A program made the translations under genes and the position numbers. This document shows positions 45,020 through 55,300 of a stretch of DNA of 64,000 bases, piece after piece. The stretch spans positions 62,001 to 126,000 of the forward strand of contig NZ_JAGDFX010000007.1 of assembly GCF_017498065.1 (NCBI RefSeq), read 5' to 3'. Each line of letters starts with the position of its first letter. Position 1 is the first letter of the stretch. The DNA comes from Oceanisphaera pacifica. GTDB taxonomy: Bacteria > Pseudomonadota > Gammaproteobacteria > Enterobacterales > Aeromonadaceae. The notes under the pieces were generated by a model, which had not been told where the DNA came from, ran no database searches, and saw only the letters and a program-made list of their open reading frames with translations.

Positions 45020-45383
45020 AGGTACTAACCTCATGTTTTGAACAAAGTGTGTCAACAAATATCAAAAATGCTAAACAATCACTGCTAAATCGTTACCATT
45101 CAGCCAAGGTTTACTGGCTAAATAACGTGCAGCAGCCCTTTACTAATAACTCGCCTTTTATAAAAAGTCAAGATTATTTAAAGTACGGTAAAGCGGACGG
45201 GCTAAGAAAAACCAGTAAGGAGTGAGGGTGACAAGATGTTCTCCTTACCCCTTACTCCTCACCGTTTTTCGTATAGCGTATAGCTAAAAGACAGCTGTAA
45301 GCAGTAAGCTGTCAGCTGTCAGTTAAAAAAAAACTACTAGGGGTTGTGTTGACTGATCGCTGACAGCTGACAGCTAAGTAGGG
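45020..45383. repeat. rmf upstream region and dense TCAGC repeat cluster
   Basis: No ORF is present. The rmf promoter must lie at 45020-45110 on the minus strand. From about 45210 to 45380 the sequence is made of short repeats: GTAAGGAGTGAGG facing CCTTACTCCTCACC, GCTGTAAGCAGTAAGC, GCTGTCAGCTGTCAG at about 45315, and GCTGACAGCTGACAGC at about 45358. The last two face each other as an inverted pair about 25 nt apart. Confidence 0.5.
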
Positions 45384-47303
45384 TTAGCTTTGTTCTTCTA
45401 AAGATTCCCAGCGGGTGAAGGCGATTTCAAACTCGGCTTCGGTATTGGCTAACTCTTGCAAGATGCTTTGAGTCTGCTCGTCACTTTGAGTAAAAAAGTC
45501 AGGCGCATTCACTGTCGCTTGCAAGTCTTCTATTGCTTGCTCAAGTTGTTCAAGCTTGGCAGGTAAGCCATTTAGCTCTTGCTGCTCTTTATAAGAAAGC
45601 TTCTTTTTAGTGGCTTTGTTGGCCTCTACCACCGGCTTAGCTTTGGGCTCAGCGGGGGCAACCGCTTTGTTTGCTTTGGGTTTGGCTGCAGGTGCTGGCG
45701 TTTGAAAGGATAATTGGTGCTGCATATCTAAATAGCCACCCACAAATTCGCTAACCTTGCCCTCGCCTTCAAATAACCAACAATGAGTGGCGGTATTATC
45801 AATAAAGTCACGGTCGTGGCTCACTAATAATAAGGTGCCTTTATAGTCGGCCAATAACTCTTCTAACAGCTCTAAGGTTTCAACGTCCAAGTCGTTAGTC
45901 GGCTCATCGAGCACCAAAAGGTTACTGGGTTTTAAGAATAAACGCGCCAGTAGCAAACGATTTTTTTCGCCGCCCGACAAGGCTTTAACTGGGGTACGGG
46001 CACGCTTGGGCTCAAACAAAAAGTCTTGTAAGTAACCCAATACATGGCGGCTGCGACCGTTAACTTCTACTTCTTGTTTCCCTTCGGCCAAGTTGTCCAT
46101 AACGGTGCGCTCAGGATCTAACTGCTCACGATATTGGTCAAAATAAGCCACTTCTAACTTGGTACCGCACTTTAAGGTGCCAGAGTCGGCTTCAATTCGA
46201 CCTAGCAGCAACTTAATGAGGGTACTTTTACCGCAACCATTCGGCCCGACTAGGGCAATTTTGTCGCCACGCTGAATAAGGGTAGAGAAGTTTTTCAGTA
46301 ACGGCTTGTTCTCATAAGCAAAGTTTAGGTTTTCTGCCTCAAATACTATCTTACCTGAACGGCGAACATCATCTAAAGTGACGTTCACCTTACCCACACT
46401 TTCGCGACGTTGGCTACGCTCAACGCGCAAGGCTTTAAGGGCGCGCACTCGGCCTTCGTTACGGGTACGACGCGCCTTCACCCCTTGGCGGATCCAGGCT
46501 TCTTCTTGTGCTAAACGCTTATCAAATAACGCATTTTGCTCAGACTCTACGCGCAAGGCTTCTTCTTTATTCACCAAGTATTCATCGTAATTACCCGGCC
46601 AGCTAGATAACTTGCCACGGTCAAGATCAACAATACGTGTAGCCATTTTACGAATAAAGGCACGGTCGTGACTCACAAACACAATGGCGCCTTTAAAATC
46701 GAGCAAGAAGCTTTCTAACCAGGCAATGGCATCAATATCTAAGTGGTTGGTTGGCTCATCAAGCAACAAAATCTCAGGTTCATTGGTTAGCGCACGGGCC
46801 AAAGCCACTTTACGTAGCCAGCCCCCAGATAAGTCATTTAAGCGAGTATCGCCATCCAACTCAAGCAAAGTCAGGCTTTGGTTAATGCGTGTTTCAAACT
46901 GCCAACCGTCGGCCACTTCTACTTGTTCTTGCAAGCGCATTAACTCATTCATCACTTTTTCTGAGCAATCGTGCGCCACTAATTCTAATTGATGATGATA
47001 CTTGGCCAACAAGGCGCCGGTTTCTGCTAAACCGCCGGCCACATAGTCAAACACGGTTTGATCGTCATCAACTTGGGGCGGATCTTGCTCTAAACGGGCA
47101 ATATTAACGCCTTGTTGTAATTGGCGGCGGCCGTCATCAAGTTGTAATTCATTGGCAATAACCTTCATTAAGGTCGACTTGCCCGCGCCATTGCGGCCAA
47201 CAATACATACCCGTTCACCGGCTTGTATATTTAATTCTATGCCATCTAATAATGGCGCATCACCAAACGCCAACTGGGCGTTTTGCAGGGTCAATAAACT
47301 CAT
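45384..47303 (-). CDS. uup: ABC-F ATPase Uup
   Basis: The 639 residues (E. coli 635) have two nucleotide-binding domains: Walker A GRNGAGKST with signature LSGGWLRKVALARAL, and GPNGCGKST with LSGGEKNRLLLARL. Both have Walker B ILLLDEPTNHLD or NLLVLDEPTNDLD. A linker rich in Arg/Lys (RRTRNEGRVRALKALRVERS) and a C-terminal coiled coil (about 540-635) follow, which in E. coli Uup binds branched DNA. There are no membrane segments. Uup reduces precise transposon excision and may act on ribosomes. It overlaps the glutaredoxin-like gene by one base. Confidence 0.96.
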   Translation of the reverse strand: MSLLTLQNAQLAFGDAPLLDGIELNIQAGERVCIVGRNGAGKSTLMKVIANELQLDDGRRQLQQGVNIARLEQDPPQVDDDQTVFDYVAGGLAETGALLAKYHHQLELVAHDCSEKVMNELMRLQEQVEVADGWQFETRINQSLTLLELDGDTRLNDLSGGWLRKVALARALTNEPEILLLDEPTNHLDIDAIAWLESFLLDFKGAIVFVSHDRAFIRKMATRIVDLDRGKLSSWPGNYDEYLVNKEEALRVESEQNALFDKRLAQEEAWIRQGVKARRTRNEGRVRALKALRVERSQRRESVGKVNVTLDDVRRSGKIVFEAENLNFAYENKPLLKNFSTLIQRGDKIALVGPNGCGKSTLIKLLLGRIEADSGTLKCGTKLEVAYFDQYREQLDPERTVMDNLAEGKQEVEVNGRSRHVLGYLQDFLFEPKRARTPVKALSGGEKNRLLLARLFLKPSNLLVLDEPTNDLDVETLELLEELLADYKGTLLLVSHDRDFIDNTATHCWLFEGEGKVSEFVGGYLDMQHQLSFQTPAPAAKPKANKAVAPAEPKAKPVVEANKATKKKLSYKEQQELNGLPAKLEQLEQAIEDLQATVNAPDFFTQSDEQTQSILQELANTEAEFEIAFTRWESLEEQS

Positions 47304-47533
47304 TAAATCACTCGATTAAATTCAAGAATGTCAGCGGCACTAAACGGCCAGTCCAGCTCAGCCCCATCGGGGCGACGCAGTACCGGAATACGTACTGAGT
47401 ACGCAGCCAACCACTGTTCGTTATCTATAATATCGCTTATCTGGGTTTGGCTTTGTAAACCGGTTTGTGCCAACAGCGCCCAAGCTTGTTCACACAAGTG
47501 GCAACCATCGGTTGAAAACAGCGTTAAGCTCAT
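47303..47533 (-). CDS. glutaredoxin-family small protein
   Basis: The start is taken at 47533 (second ATG of an ATGATG), 6 nt after GGAG; 47536 is the alternative. The 76-residue product MSLTLFSTDGCHLCEQAWAL has the CxxC pair Cys-His-Leu-Cys in a DUF836-like thioredoxin fold, then SVRIPVLRRPDGAELDWPF, where the cis-Pro loop (RIPVL) is clear. It probably works as a thiol-disulfide protein; the partner is unknown. Its start overlaps the rlmL stop (TAATG) and its stop overlaps uup. The three genes are coupled; the order rlmL-grx-uup is common. Confidence 0.88.
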   Translation of the reverse strand: MSLTLFSTDGCHLCEQAWALLAQTGLQSQTQISDIIDNEQWLAAYSVRIPVLRRPDGAELDWPFSAADILEFNRVI

Positions 47534-47535
47534 CA

Positions 47536-49635
47536 TTAACTCCAGCGAATTTCCCAACAGTTATGAATATGGGGATTGCGGACAAAATCTTTTGGCAAAC
47601 TGCCCTTAGTTATGTCTTTGGCGACTAAACCTAATTCGGTCAGCGCCTCTATGTCCATTTTAAAATGGCGCTTGTTATTCGAAAATATCAGCACACCATC
47701 TTGGCGCAAGCGCTTACTGAGCAAGCTCAGCAGTTCAATATGATCCCGCTGAATATCAAACTCCGCATCCATGCGCTTAGAATTAGAAAAGGTCGGGGGA
47801 TCGACAAAAATTAAATCGTAATCTTCACCGGGCTTACGCAGCCAGTTCAGGCAATCGGCTTGAATAAACTGATGACGACGCCCTGTTAAGCCATTCAACG
47901 CCATATTACGCTCGGCCCAAGCTAAATAGGTCTTCGACATATCAACCGTAGTGGTTGATTTAGCACCGCCTAACCCAGCGTGCACGCTGGCGCTGCCGGT
48001 ATAAGCAAAAAGGTTAAGAAAGTCTTTACCCTTGGCCATCTCGCCCAGTTGTTTACGAATCGGTCTGTGGTCTAAAAATAATCCCGTGTCTAGGTAATCG
48101 TATAAGTTAACGAGTAACTGCGCGTTATGCTCTTGTACTTGCATCCACTGATCACGACGGTCTAATTTTTCATATTGCTCACGACCTTGCTGGCGCGCCC
48201 GCACCTTTAAAATCACCTTGCGCCCATCCACTCCTGTTACAGCTTGGGTGGCTTGTACTAAGTCATAAAAACGCCCGCGCGCTTTATGTTGGGCTATGGT
48301 TTTAGGGGCTGCGTACTCTTGAATCACCAAGTAGTCTTGGTATCGGTCAATGGCCGCGTTGTATTCAGGCAAGTCGGCATCGTATAAGCGATAACAATCG
48401 ATTTGCTCTTTTTTAGCCCATTTTTCTAAGCCTTTTATATTTTTCTTTAGACGATTAGCAAAGTCTTCCGCTAAAGGCCGTGCGGCTTTAGCATCTTCGG
48501 CAATCAAATAGTTGCGCAGATCACAGGCGAGTGCGCCATTGAATAACTTATAGGTTTTTTCTGGGCGCAGTCGCAAGCAGCTCAGTAATTCTGGAGAGCT
48601 AGAAATCAAACTAACGTGCCAGCCTTTAAATTGTTCACGTAACTTATCACCTAGCTGCTGATGTAGGCCTAATAAAGACGGAAATTCACTTAAGCGCTCA
48701 CCATAAGGTGGATTAGAAATCACCCAACCCGCTTCATCTGCAGGATTTGTTAGCGTGTTTACGCCACCGGTTTTAAAACGGATAAAGGCGGCCACGCCTG
48801 CCGCTTCGGCGTTCTCTTGGGCAAAGTCTAATACGCGCTTGTCTTGGTCAAAGCCATAAAGCTCAGTATTACCTTGCTTAATGCCACGAGTGGCACGCAA
48901 TGTGGCCTCGGCGCTAATCTCTTGCCACAATTCACGGTTATGGCCGCTCCAAGCCATAAAGCCAAAGCGCACCCGCAATAAACCCGGTGCATGATCGGTG
49001 GCCATTAATGCCGCTTCTATTAATAAGGTGCCCGAGCCGCACATGGGATCAACCAAAGGCTTGGTTATATCCCAGCCGCTGCGCAATAAAATAGCGACCG
49101 CTAAGTTTTCTTTTAATGGTGCTTCGCCGGCTTGCTGGCGATAACCACGTTGATGCAGCGCAGGCCCCGATAAATCGAGGGTAATACTTAACTGATTATT
49201 GCGCTTTAAATGCGCCAAAATACGGATGTCGGGGGTACGCTTATCAACATTAGGACGTTCACCGTGGCGTTTGGTGAGGCGATCCACAATGGCGTCTTTA
49301 ATTTTTAGCGCACCATATTGGGTATTAGTGATCGCCTCATTCGCACCCGAAAAGTCTACCGCAAAGGTTTGACCTGGTTGAATATGCTGCTCCCACTCCA
49401 CATTGGCGGCACCTAAGTACAGGTCCATATCGGTGCGCATGGTAAATTCAGCCAACTGCAGCATAATACGCGACGCAAGCCGCGACCACATACAGGCTCG
49501 ATAGGCGGTAGACAATTCGCCTCTAAAGGCAATGCCCGCCACCGTTTCTTGAAGATCGGTAGCGCCTAAGGCTTTGAGTTCATCATTAAGTAAGGATTCT
49601 AGGCCCTTGGGGCAAGTAGCAAAAAACGGCAGCAT
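47536..49635 (-). CDS. rlmL: bifunctional 23S rRNA methyltransferase RlmKL
   Basis: The 699 residues (E. coli 702) have an N-terminal ferredoxin-like plus THUMP region (about 1-160), then the RlmL domain with VDPMCGSGTLLIEAALMATD and ISNPPYGERLSEFPSL, which makes m2G2445. A C-terminal RlmK domain has FLNLFAYTGSASVHAGLGGA and FVDPPTFSNSKRMDAEFDIQ, which makes m7G2069. The two acting jointly modify helix 74 of 23S rRNA. The catalytic NPPY and DPPT motifs are intact. It is the first gene of the rlmL-grx-uup unit. Confidence 0.97.
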   Translation of the reverse strand: MLPFFATCPKGLESLLNDELKALGATDLQETVAGIAFRGELSTAYRACMWSRLASRIMLQLAEFTMRTDMDLYLGAANVEWEQHIQPGQTFAVDFSGANEAITNTQYGALKIKDAIVDRLTKRHGERPNVDKRTPDIRILAHLKRNNQLSITLDLSGPALHQRGYRQQAGEAPLKENLAVAILLRSGWDITKPLVDPMCGSGTLLIEAALMATDHAPGLLRVRFGFMAWSGHNRELWQEISAEATLRATRGIKQGNTELYGFDQDKRVLDFAQENAEAAGVAAFIRFKTGGVNTLTNPADEAGWVISNPPYGERLSEFPSLLGLHQQLGDKLREQFKGWHVSLISSSPELLSCLRLRPEKTYKLFNGALACDLRNYLIAEDAKAARPLAEDFANRLKKNIKGLEKWAKKEQIDCYRLYDADLPEYNAAIDRYQDYLVIQEYAAPKTIAQHKARGRFYDLVQATQAVTGVDGRKVILKVRARQQGREQYEKLDRRDQWMQVQEHNAQLLVNLYDYLDTGLFLDHRPIRKQLGEMAKGKDFLNLFAYTGSASVHAGLGGAKSTTTVDMSKTYLAWAERNMALNGLTGRRHQFIQADCLNWLRKPGEDYDLIFVDPPTFSNSKRMDAEFDIQRDHIELLSLLSKRLRQDGVLIFSNNKRHFKMDIEALTELGLVAKDITKGSLPKDFVRNPHIHNCWEIRWS

Positions 49636-49816
49636 AGTCAGGCTTGTCTAATAAAAAGAGGCCGACATTATACCCTAAACCAACGCAAGACTGTAAAATT
49701 TGCCACTTATTGGCTGCAAAATGTGCAAATTGCGGTTTTATCCGTCAGGCGGCATAAAATTCCAGATAAGCCCTTGCATTCAGTCGGTCATCTCTCTACT
49801 ATGCACAACCTGAGGA

Positions 49817-49893
<77 letters not shown>

Positions 49894-49973
49894 ATATTGA
49901 AGATTAAGTTTTAATCAGAAATATGGGTTATTAAGGTTCTCATACAAGCAAAGCAGTAGCGTTTATTTATGGA

Positions 49974-50050
<77 letters not shown>

Positions 50051-50099
50051 ATTTAAATGAAAAGTAATACCTTTTAAGCAGTACCAGTTAAGTCATGGA

Positions 50100-50176
<77 letters not shown>

Positions 50177-50256
50177 ACTTAAGTCGGTATCAAATAAAAG
50201 TGTTATTACGAATGTAGTGATAAGATATAATTTTATTGTTTAGTACACCTTATTGT

Positions 50257-50333
<77 letters not shown>

Positions 50334-50395
50334 TTTAGTGTTTCAATAAAGTCATATCAGTCACACAGTAATATGTTATATGCGTTATTTATGGA

Positions 50396-50472
<77 letters not shown>

Positions 50473-50624
50473 ATTCGTTTAAAGCCTACTTTTTGTAGCG
50501 CGCCTTATATCTCTCCCCTATTCTTATTATCACCTTTCAATTAACACCTTTTTGTAAATCTGTTACGTTTAAAAAACCCACTACTCAATAGTAAATCTAT
50601 AACAGTCAGCATTATTTAGCCAAA

Positions 50625-50643
50625 TCCTGAAACAAGTTCAGGA
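50625..50643. repeat. REP-like hairpin
   Basis: TCCTGAA-ACAAG-TTCAGGA is followed by TGACC. This form (TCCTGAAACAAGTTCAGGAT) is a recurrent intergenic element in many proteobacterial genomes. It may double as a terminator for zapC (minus). Confidence 0.5.
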
Positions 50644-50681
50644 TGACCAGCTCCGCTATTCAACATTCAACATTACTAAGC

Positions 50682-51218
50682 CTAGCCTACTTGACGGATC
50701 GGTTGTTCATGACTGTGCGTATCTGAACTGATGATTCTGTCGTTCATCACTTTAATCGCGCCAAAGGTAATCAGTTGTTTACTGTTCGATAGCAGCTTTT
50801 CATTAGACAAAGAAATACACACAGACGCGGACGGTGAAGTTTCAACCACCATAAGTGTCAGCAATTCAGTAGTAATATCTAGCGTGATTAATTCACCCAG
50901 CTCAGGCTGATGATAATCAGCCTGAGGTTCAAAAAACCAACTTTGTGGCATCAAGGGTTTATAAAAACGGGCCACAGCGACACCGTTTAATGCCGCTTGC
51001 ACTCGTTGGGCTGAAGAGCCAAACGAAGATAATTTATCAATAAAATTATAATACAGCCCAGTGTCTTCTACCGAAAAACACTGATCAAGCTGCTCTGCGC
51101 GCACCAAATGCTTTTTAAGATAGGGGGTGCAAAAAAGCATATCATCCCCTAACTCCAACATGAGGTGACTATCTTCGCCCACAAACCAGCGCCACTGATC
51201 ATTTGGTTGAAGCAACAT
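50682..51218 (-). CDS. zapC: cell division protein ZapC
   Basis: The start at MLLQPNDQWRWFVGEDSHLM gives 178 residues (E. coli 180). Conserved features are the WRW near the N-terminus, MLFCTPYLKKHL, LNGVAVARFYKPLMPQSWFF and a C-terminal KVMNDRI. ZapC binds FtsZ polymers and promotes lateral bundling at the septum. It lies 96 bp downstream of pyrD on the same strand, as in E. coli (pyrD-ycbW). A GTG three codons upstream (51227) is an equal alternative start. Confidence 0.9.
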   Translation of the reverse strand: MLLQPNDQWRWFVGEDSHLMLELGDDMLFCTPYLKKHLVRAEQLDQCFSVEDTGLYYNFIDKLSSFGSSAQRVQAALNGVAVARFYKPLMPQSWFFEPQADYHQPELGELITLDITTELLTLMVVETSPSASVCISLSNEKLLSNSKQLITFGAIKVMNDRIISSDTHSHEQPIRQVG

Positions 51219-51314
51219 CCTAGTCACACCTTATATATAATAGACACTAATAATAAATTTCTTCTTTAATAAGTTAATTTATAGCGCATTATGAATAATT
51301 AGTACATTATTATC

Positions 51315-52322
51315 TTAAAGATGGCGCGCTAATTGCTGTATAAGTGCTGGGCCATGATAAATAAAGCCAGAATACACTTGCACTAAACTGGCACCAGCCG
51401 CCATTTTTTCACGCCCTGCCGTTAATGAATCAATCCCCCCTACCCCAATAATAGGTAAGCGATTATCTAAATAACGGGATAGCTCTTTAATAACCACAGT
51501 ACTTTTATGTTGCACCGGGCGGCCACTCAGCCCACCCATTTCGTGGGCATGAGGCAAGTCAAATACCAGATCTCTATCGAGAGTGGTATTGGTCGCAATC
51601 ACACCATCAATGTTATAGCGCACCAAGCTATCTGCCACTTGCTCAATTTCAGCCATGGATAAATCCGGCGCAATTTTCACTAATAGCGGTACATTTTTAC
51701 GGTGTTGTAGCGCCAGCTGAGCCTGCTTTTCTTTTAGCGACGCTAATAAGTCATCTAATGCTTCACCGTATTGCAAGCTACGTAGCCCTGGAGTATTGGG
51801 CGACGAGATATTGACCGTAATGTATCCCGCATGTTGATAGGCTTTCTCCATGCAGATCAGGTAGTCATCTTTACCCTGCTCGATGGGCGTGTCTTTATTT
51901 TTGCCAATATTAATACCCAGCACACCCTGATAGCGCGACTGTTTTACGTTTTCAATTAAGTAATCAATGCCGTTATTATTAAAGCCCATGCGGTTTAAAA
52001 TGGCGTCGGCTTCTTTAATACGAAATAAACGCGGCTTTTCATTGCCATCTTGTGCGCGAGGCGTCACTGTGCCAATTTCAATAAAGCCAAACCCCATGGC
52101 AGCAAAAGCATCAATACAATCCCCGTTTTTATCCAGCCCAGCGGCTAAGCCCACCGGGTTATCAAAGGTAAGCCCCATGGATTCTACTGGGTTCATTATT
52201 TGGGGGCGACGATACAAAGCTGCTAATGGCGTATGCTGCGTTTTGGCTAGCCCTTTAATAGCAAATTCGTGGGCCCGTTCTGCATCGCATTGAAAAAAAA
52301 GAGATTTAGCCAAAGAATACAC
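51315..52322 (-). CDS. pyrD: dihydroorotate dehydrogenase (quinone), class 2
   Basis: The 335 residues (E. coli 336) have an N-terminal membrane-association helix pair ([20 protein letters not shown]), then the FMN barrel with [52 protein letters not shown] (catalytic Ser typical of class 2) and [20 protein letters not shown]. It oxidises dihydroorotate with ubiquinone on the inner face of the membrane, the fourth step of pyrimidine synthesis. A terminator separates it from the upstream gdhB gene. Confidence 0.98.
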   Translation of the reverse strand: MYSLAKSLFFQCDAERAHEFAIKGLAKTQHTPLAALYRRPQIMNPVESMGLTFDNPVGLAAGLDKNGDCIDAFAAMGFGFIEIGTVTPRAQDGNEKPRLFRIKEADAILNRMGFNNNGIDYLIENVKQSRYQGVLGINIGKNKDTPIEQGKDDYLICMEKAYQHAGYITVNISSPNTPGLRSLQYGEALDDLLASLKEKQAQLALQHRKNVPLLVKIAPDLSMAEIEQVADSLVRYNIDGVIATNTTLDRDLVFDLPHAHEMGGLSGRPVQHKSTVVIKELSRYLDNRLPIIGVGGIDSLTAGREKMAAGASLVQVYSGFIYHGPALIQQLARHL

Positions 52323-52339
52323 GTTATTCGTCCTTATAA

Positions 52340-52367
52340 AAAAGCCCCAGTATTGACTGGGGCTTTT
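52340..52367 (-). terminator. terminator after NAD-GDH gene
   Basis: AAAAGCCCCAGT and ACTGGGGCTTTT form a 12-bp stem around ATTG; T-runs are present in both directions. It lies between gdhB and pyrD. Confidence 0.9.
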
Positions 52368-52385
52368 ATGTAAACCACTTTTATA

Positions 52386-55300
52386 TTAAGCGGCGTTCAT
52401 ACAATTAAGATGGAGCAGGTTCAGCTCGCGCAGTGCTACCGAAAATTGAGCAAACTCATGGCTGCTCGATGCTTTAAACTCGGCCAACAAATGGCGCCAA
52501 CGATTTAGCAACTGTTCGTGCTCATCCAGCCATAGGGCGAGCATATTAGCGCATTCTTGCTTTTCTTTACAGTGTTTCAGTACCACAGCCGTTAGACTAC
52601 GTTGTTGAAAATCTAAGTCTTCTCTAAATGCGGCACGGGCTAATGCTTGCCAATGGTTATTTACTTTTTGCAGGGTTATTTGCTCTAAAAACCAATGCAG
52701 CTCAAGCTCATGACCCAAGTGGAAATATAACTCGGCCACCACACTAATATCACGATCTTGCTCTTTGGCAACTTGTGCTACATCCAGTGCCGAAAAAGCA
52801 CTGCTCATCTTAGCCACTCGCTCTGCGACAGAGGTTGGCACCTGCTCGGCTTCTAACGCCGTCACCTCTTGCTTTATCTCATCCGCCTCTGAGGCAACCA
52901 ATGAGCGATATAAGTGTTCAGAAACGGCATTGTACACAGGTTTAAACTGTTCAATATGTTGATCAATGCTTATAGTGCGCTGACGAGAGCGCAAGAACCA
53001 ACGCGTGGCACGGCGCACTAGGCGTCGCACCTGATAAAACATATCTAACTGCACCTTGGCCGCGACTTTATTATCTAAGGCTTCAATATCGCGATAGAGG
53101 CTGTCCATGCTAAACACATCACGGGCAATCAAAAAGCTAATGGCAATATCAGCAATGCTGGCACCGGTTTCATCTTGCAGGCGCTTGGCAAAATTAAAGC
53201 CCATGTCGTTGACCATCATATTGGCTAAACGAGTGGCAATGATTTCACTGCGCAAAGGGTGTTGTGCTAGCGCATCACCGCACTCATCTACTAATTTTTT
53301 AGGCATGCTCATGGGTAATAAACGCGCAATATAGTCGTTATCAGTCAGCTCACTGATATTAAGCATGTCTTTTAACACCATTTTGCCATAAGCCATCAAT
53401 ACCGCGAGTTCGGGGCGCGTTAAACCTTGACCTGCCGCCATACGCTCAGCAATGTCTTCGTCACTGGGTAAGAACTCTAACTGACGGTTTAGCTTACCTT
53501 CTCGCTCTAGCCACTGAATAAAATGCTGATGCTCTTTTAATGGGCCTGCACCGCGATGCTGAGTAATGGATATGGTTTGCGATTGGCGATAGGCATCGGT
53601 GAGTACAATCTCGGTCACGGTGTCTGTCATATCAAACAGCAGTTGATTGCGATGCTTCATGGTTAAGTCTCCCTTATCCACCAAGCTGTTTAATAATATT
53701 TTGATATTAACTTCGTTATCTGAGCAATCCACACCACCCACGTTATCGATAAAGTCGGCATTAATGCGCCCACCTTGGCGAGCATATTCAATACGGCCTA
53801 ACTGGGTGCAACCTAAGTTACCGCCCTCACCCACGATGCGAGCGCGCACCTGAGCCCCATTAACTCGCACGGTATCATTAGCACGATCGCCAACACCGGT
53901 ATCGGTTTCGCTGGCTGATTTCACATAGGTGCCGATGCCACCGTTCCAAATAAGATCCACTTGTGCCATTAATAAGTGTCGAATCACTTCTGCCGGCGCC
54001 AAACTGTCGGCTGTGGTATCTAATAAGGTTTTCATTTGCGGGCTCAGCGTAATCGACTTAGCCGAACGCTCAAATACACCGCCGCCTTCAGAAATAAGAT
54101 CCTGATCAAAATCAGCCCAACTTAAACCCGGCGTATTAAATAAGCGCTCACGTTCTTGGTAAGTGCTGGCCGCATCGGGCGTAGGATCAATAAAAATATG
54201 TAAGTGGTTAAAGGCACCCACTAAGCGGGTATGCTTAGAGCGCAACATGCCGTTACCAAATACATCGCCGCCCATGTCGCCAATGCCAACCACGGTAAAG
54301 TCTGTGGTTTGACAGTCTATGTCCATTTCACGGAAATGGCGCTTTACCGACTCCCAACCGCCGCGAGCGGTAATGCCCATTTTTTTATGGTCGTAGCCCA
54401 CAGAGCCGCCCGAGGCAAAGGCGTCCCCTAACCAATGACCAAATTCGGCACTAATTTCGTTGGCAATATCAGAAAAAGTCGCGGTGCCTTTGTCTGCGGC
54501 CACCACTAAGTAGTAATCGTCTTCATCGTGGCGTACGACGTCTTTAGCCGGGATCACTTGGCCATCAATAATATTATCGGTTACATCTAATAAAGCACGA
54601 ATAAACAAGCGGTAACAGTTTTTACCTTCTGCTAAAAAGGCCTCACGATCTCCTTCAGGCAGCTGTTTACACACAAAGCCGCCTTTGGCTCCTACCGGTA
54701 CAATCACGGTGTTTTTCACTTGCTGTGCTTTTACTAAGCCCAGCACTTCGGTACGAAAGTCTTCACGGCGATCAGACCAACGCAAGCCCCCGCGTGCCAC
54801 TTTACCCCAACGCAAATGCACCCCCTCTACTCGAGGCGAGTACACAAAAATCTCATACTTGGGTAAGGGCAGCGGCATATCACTGATGGTTTCTGGCGCC
54901 AATTTAAACGCGATATAATCTTTTGGCATGCCATCTGTTGTTGGCTGATAAAAGTTAGTGCGCGTCGTCGCTTCAATCATCTCTAGATAACGACGAATAA
55001 TACGATCGTCATCCAAGTTCGCAACTTTATCTAAGCCTGCCACCAGCTGCTGGTGCAGTGTTTGTTGCTGCTCTTCATCTTGCTGAATGGCCAGCGAGAA
55101 GCGTTGCTCAAATAGCGAGAATAACAATTCGGCAAGCGCTGGGTAACGCGACAAGGTCTCTTCTATATAGCGTTGGCCAAACGTCACACCGGTTTGGCGC
55201 ATATACTTGGCGTAACCACGCAATACACTGACCTCGCGTCCACTCATCTCAGTGGCCAGCACTAAGCGGTTAAAGCCGTCGTTTTCAAGCTGATTATTCC

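Noticed and set aside
44833-45021. Plus-strand ORF of 62 codons after fabA
   Set aside because: It is the complement of rmf, whose protein sequence is clearly conserved.
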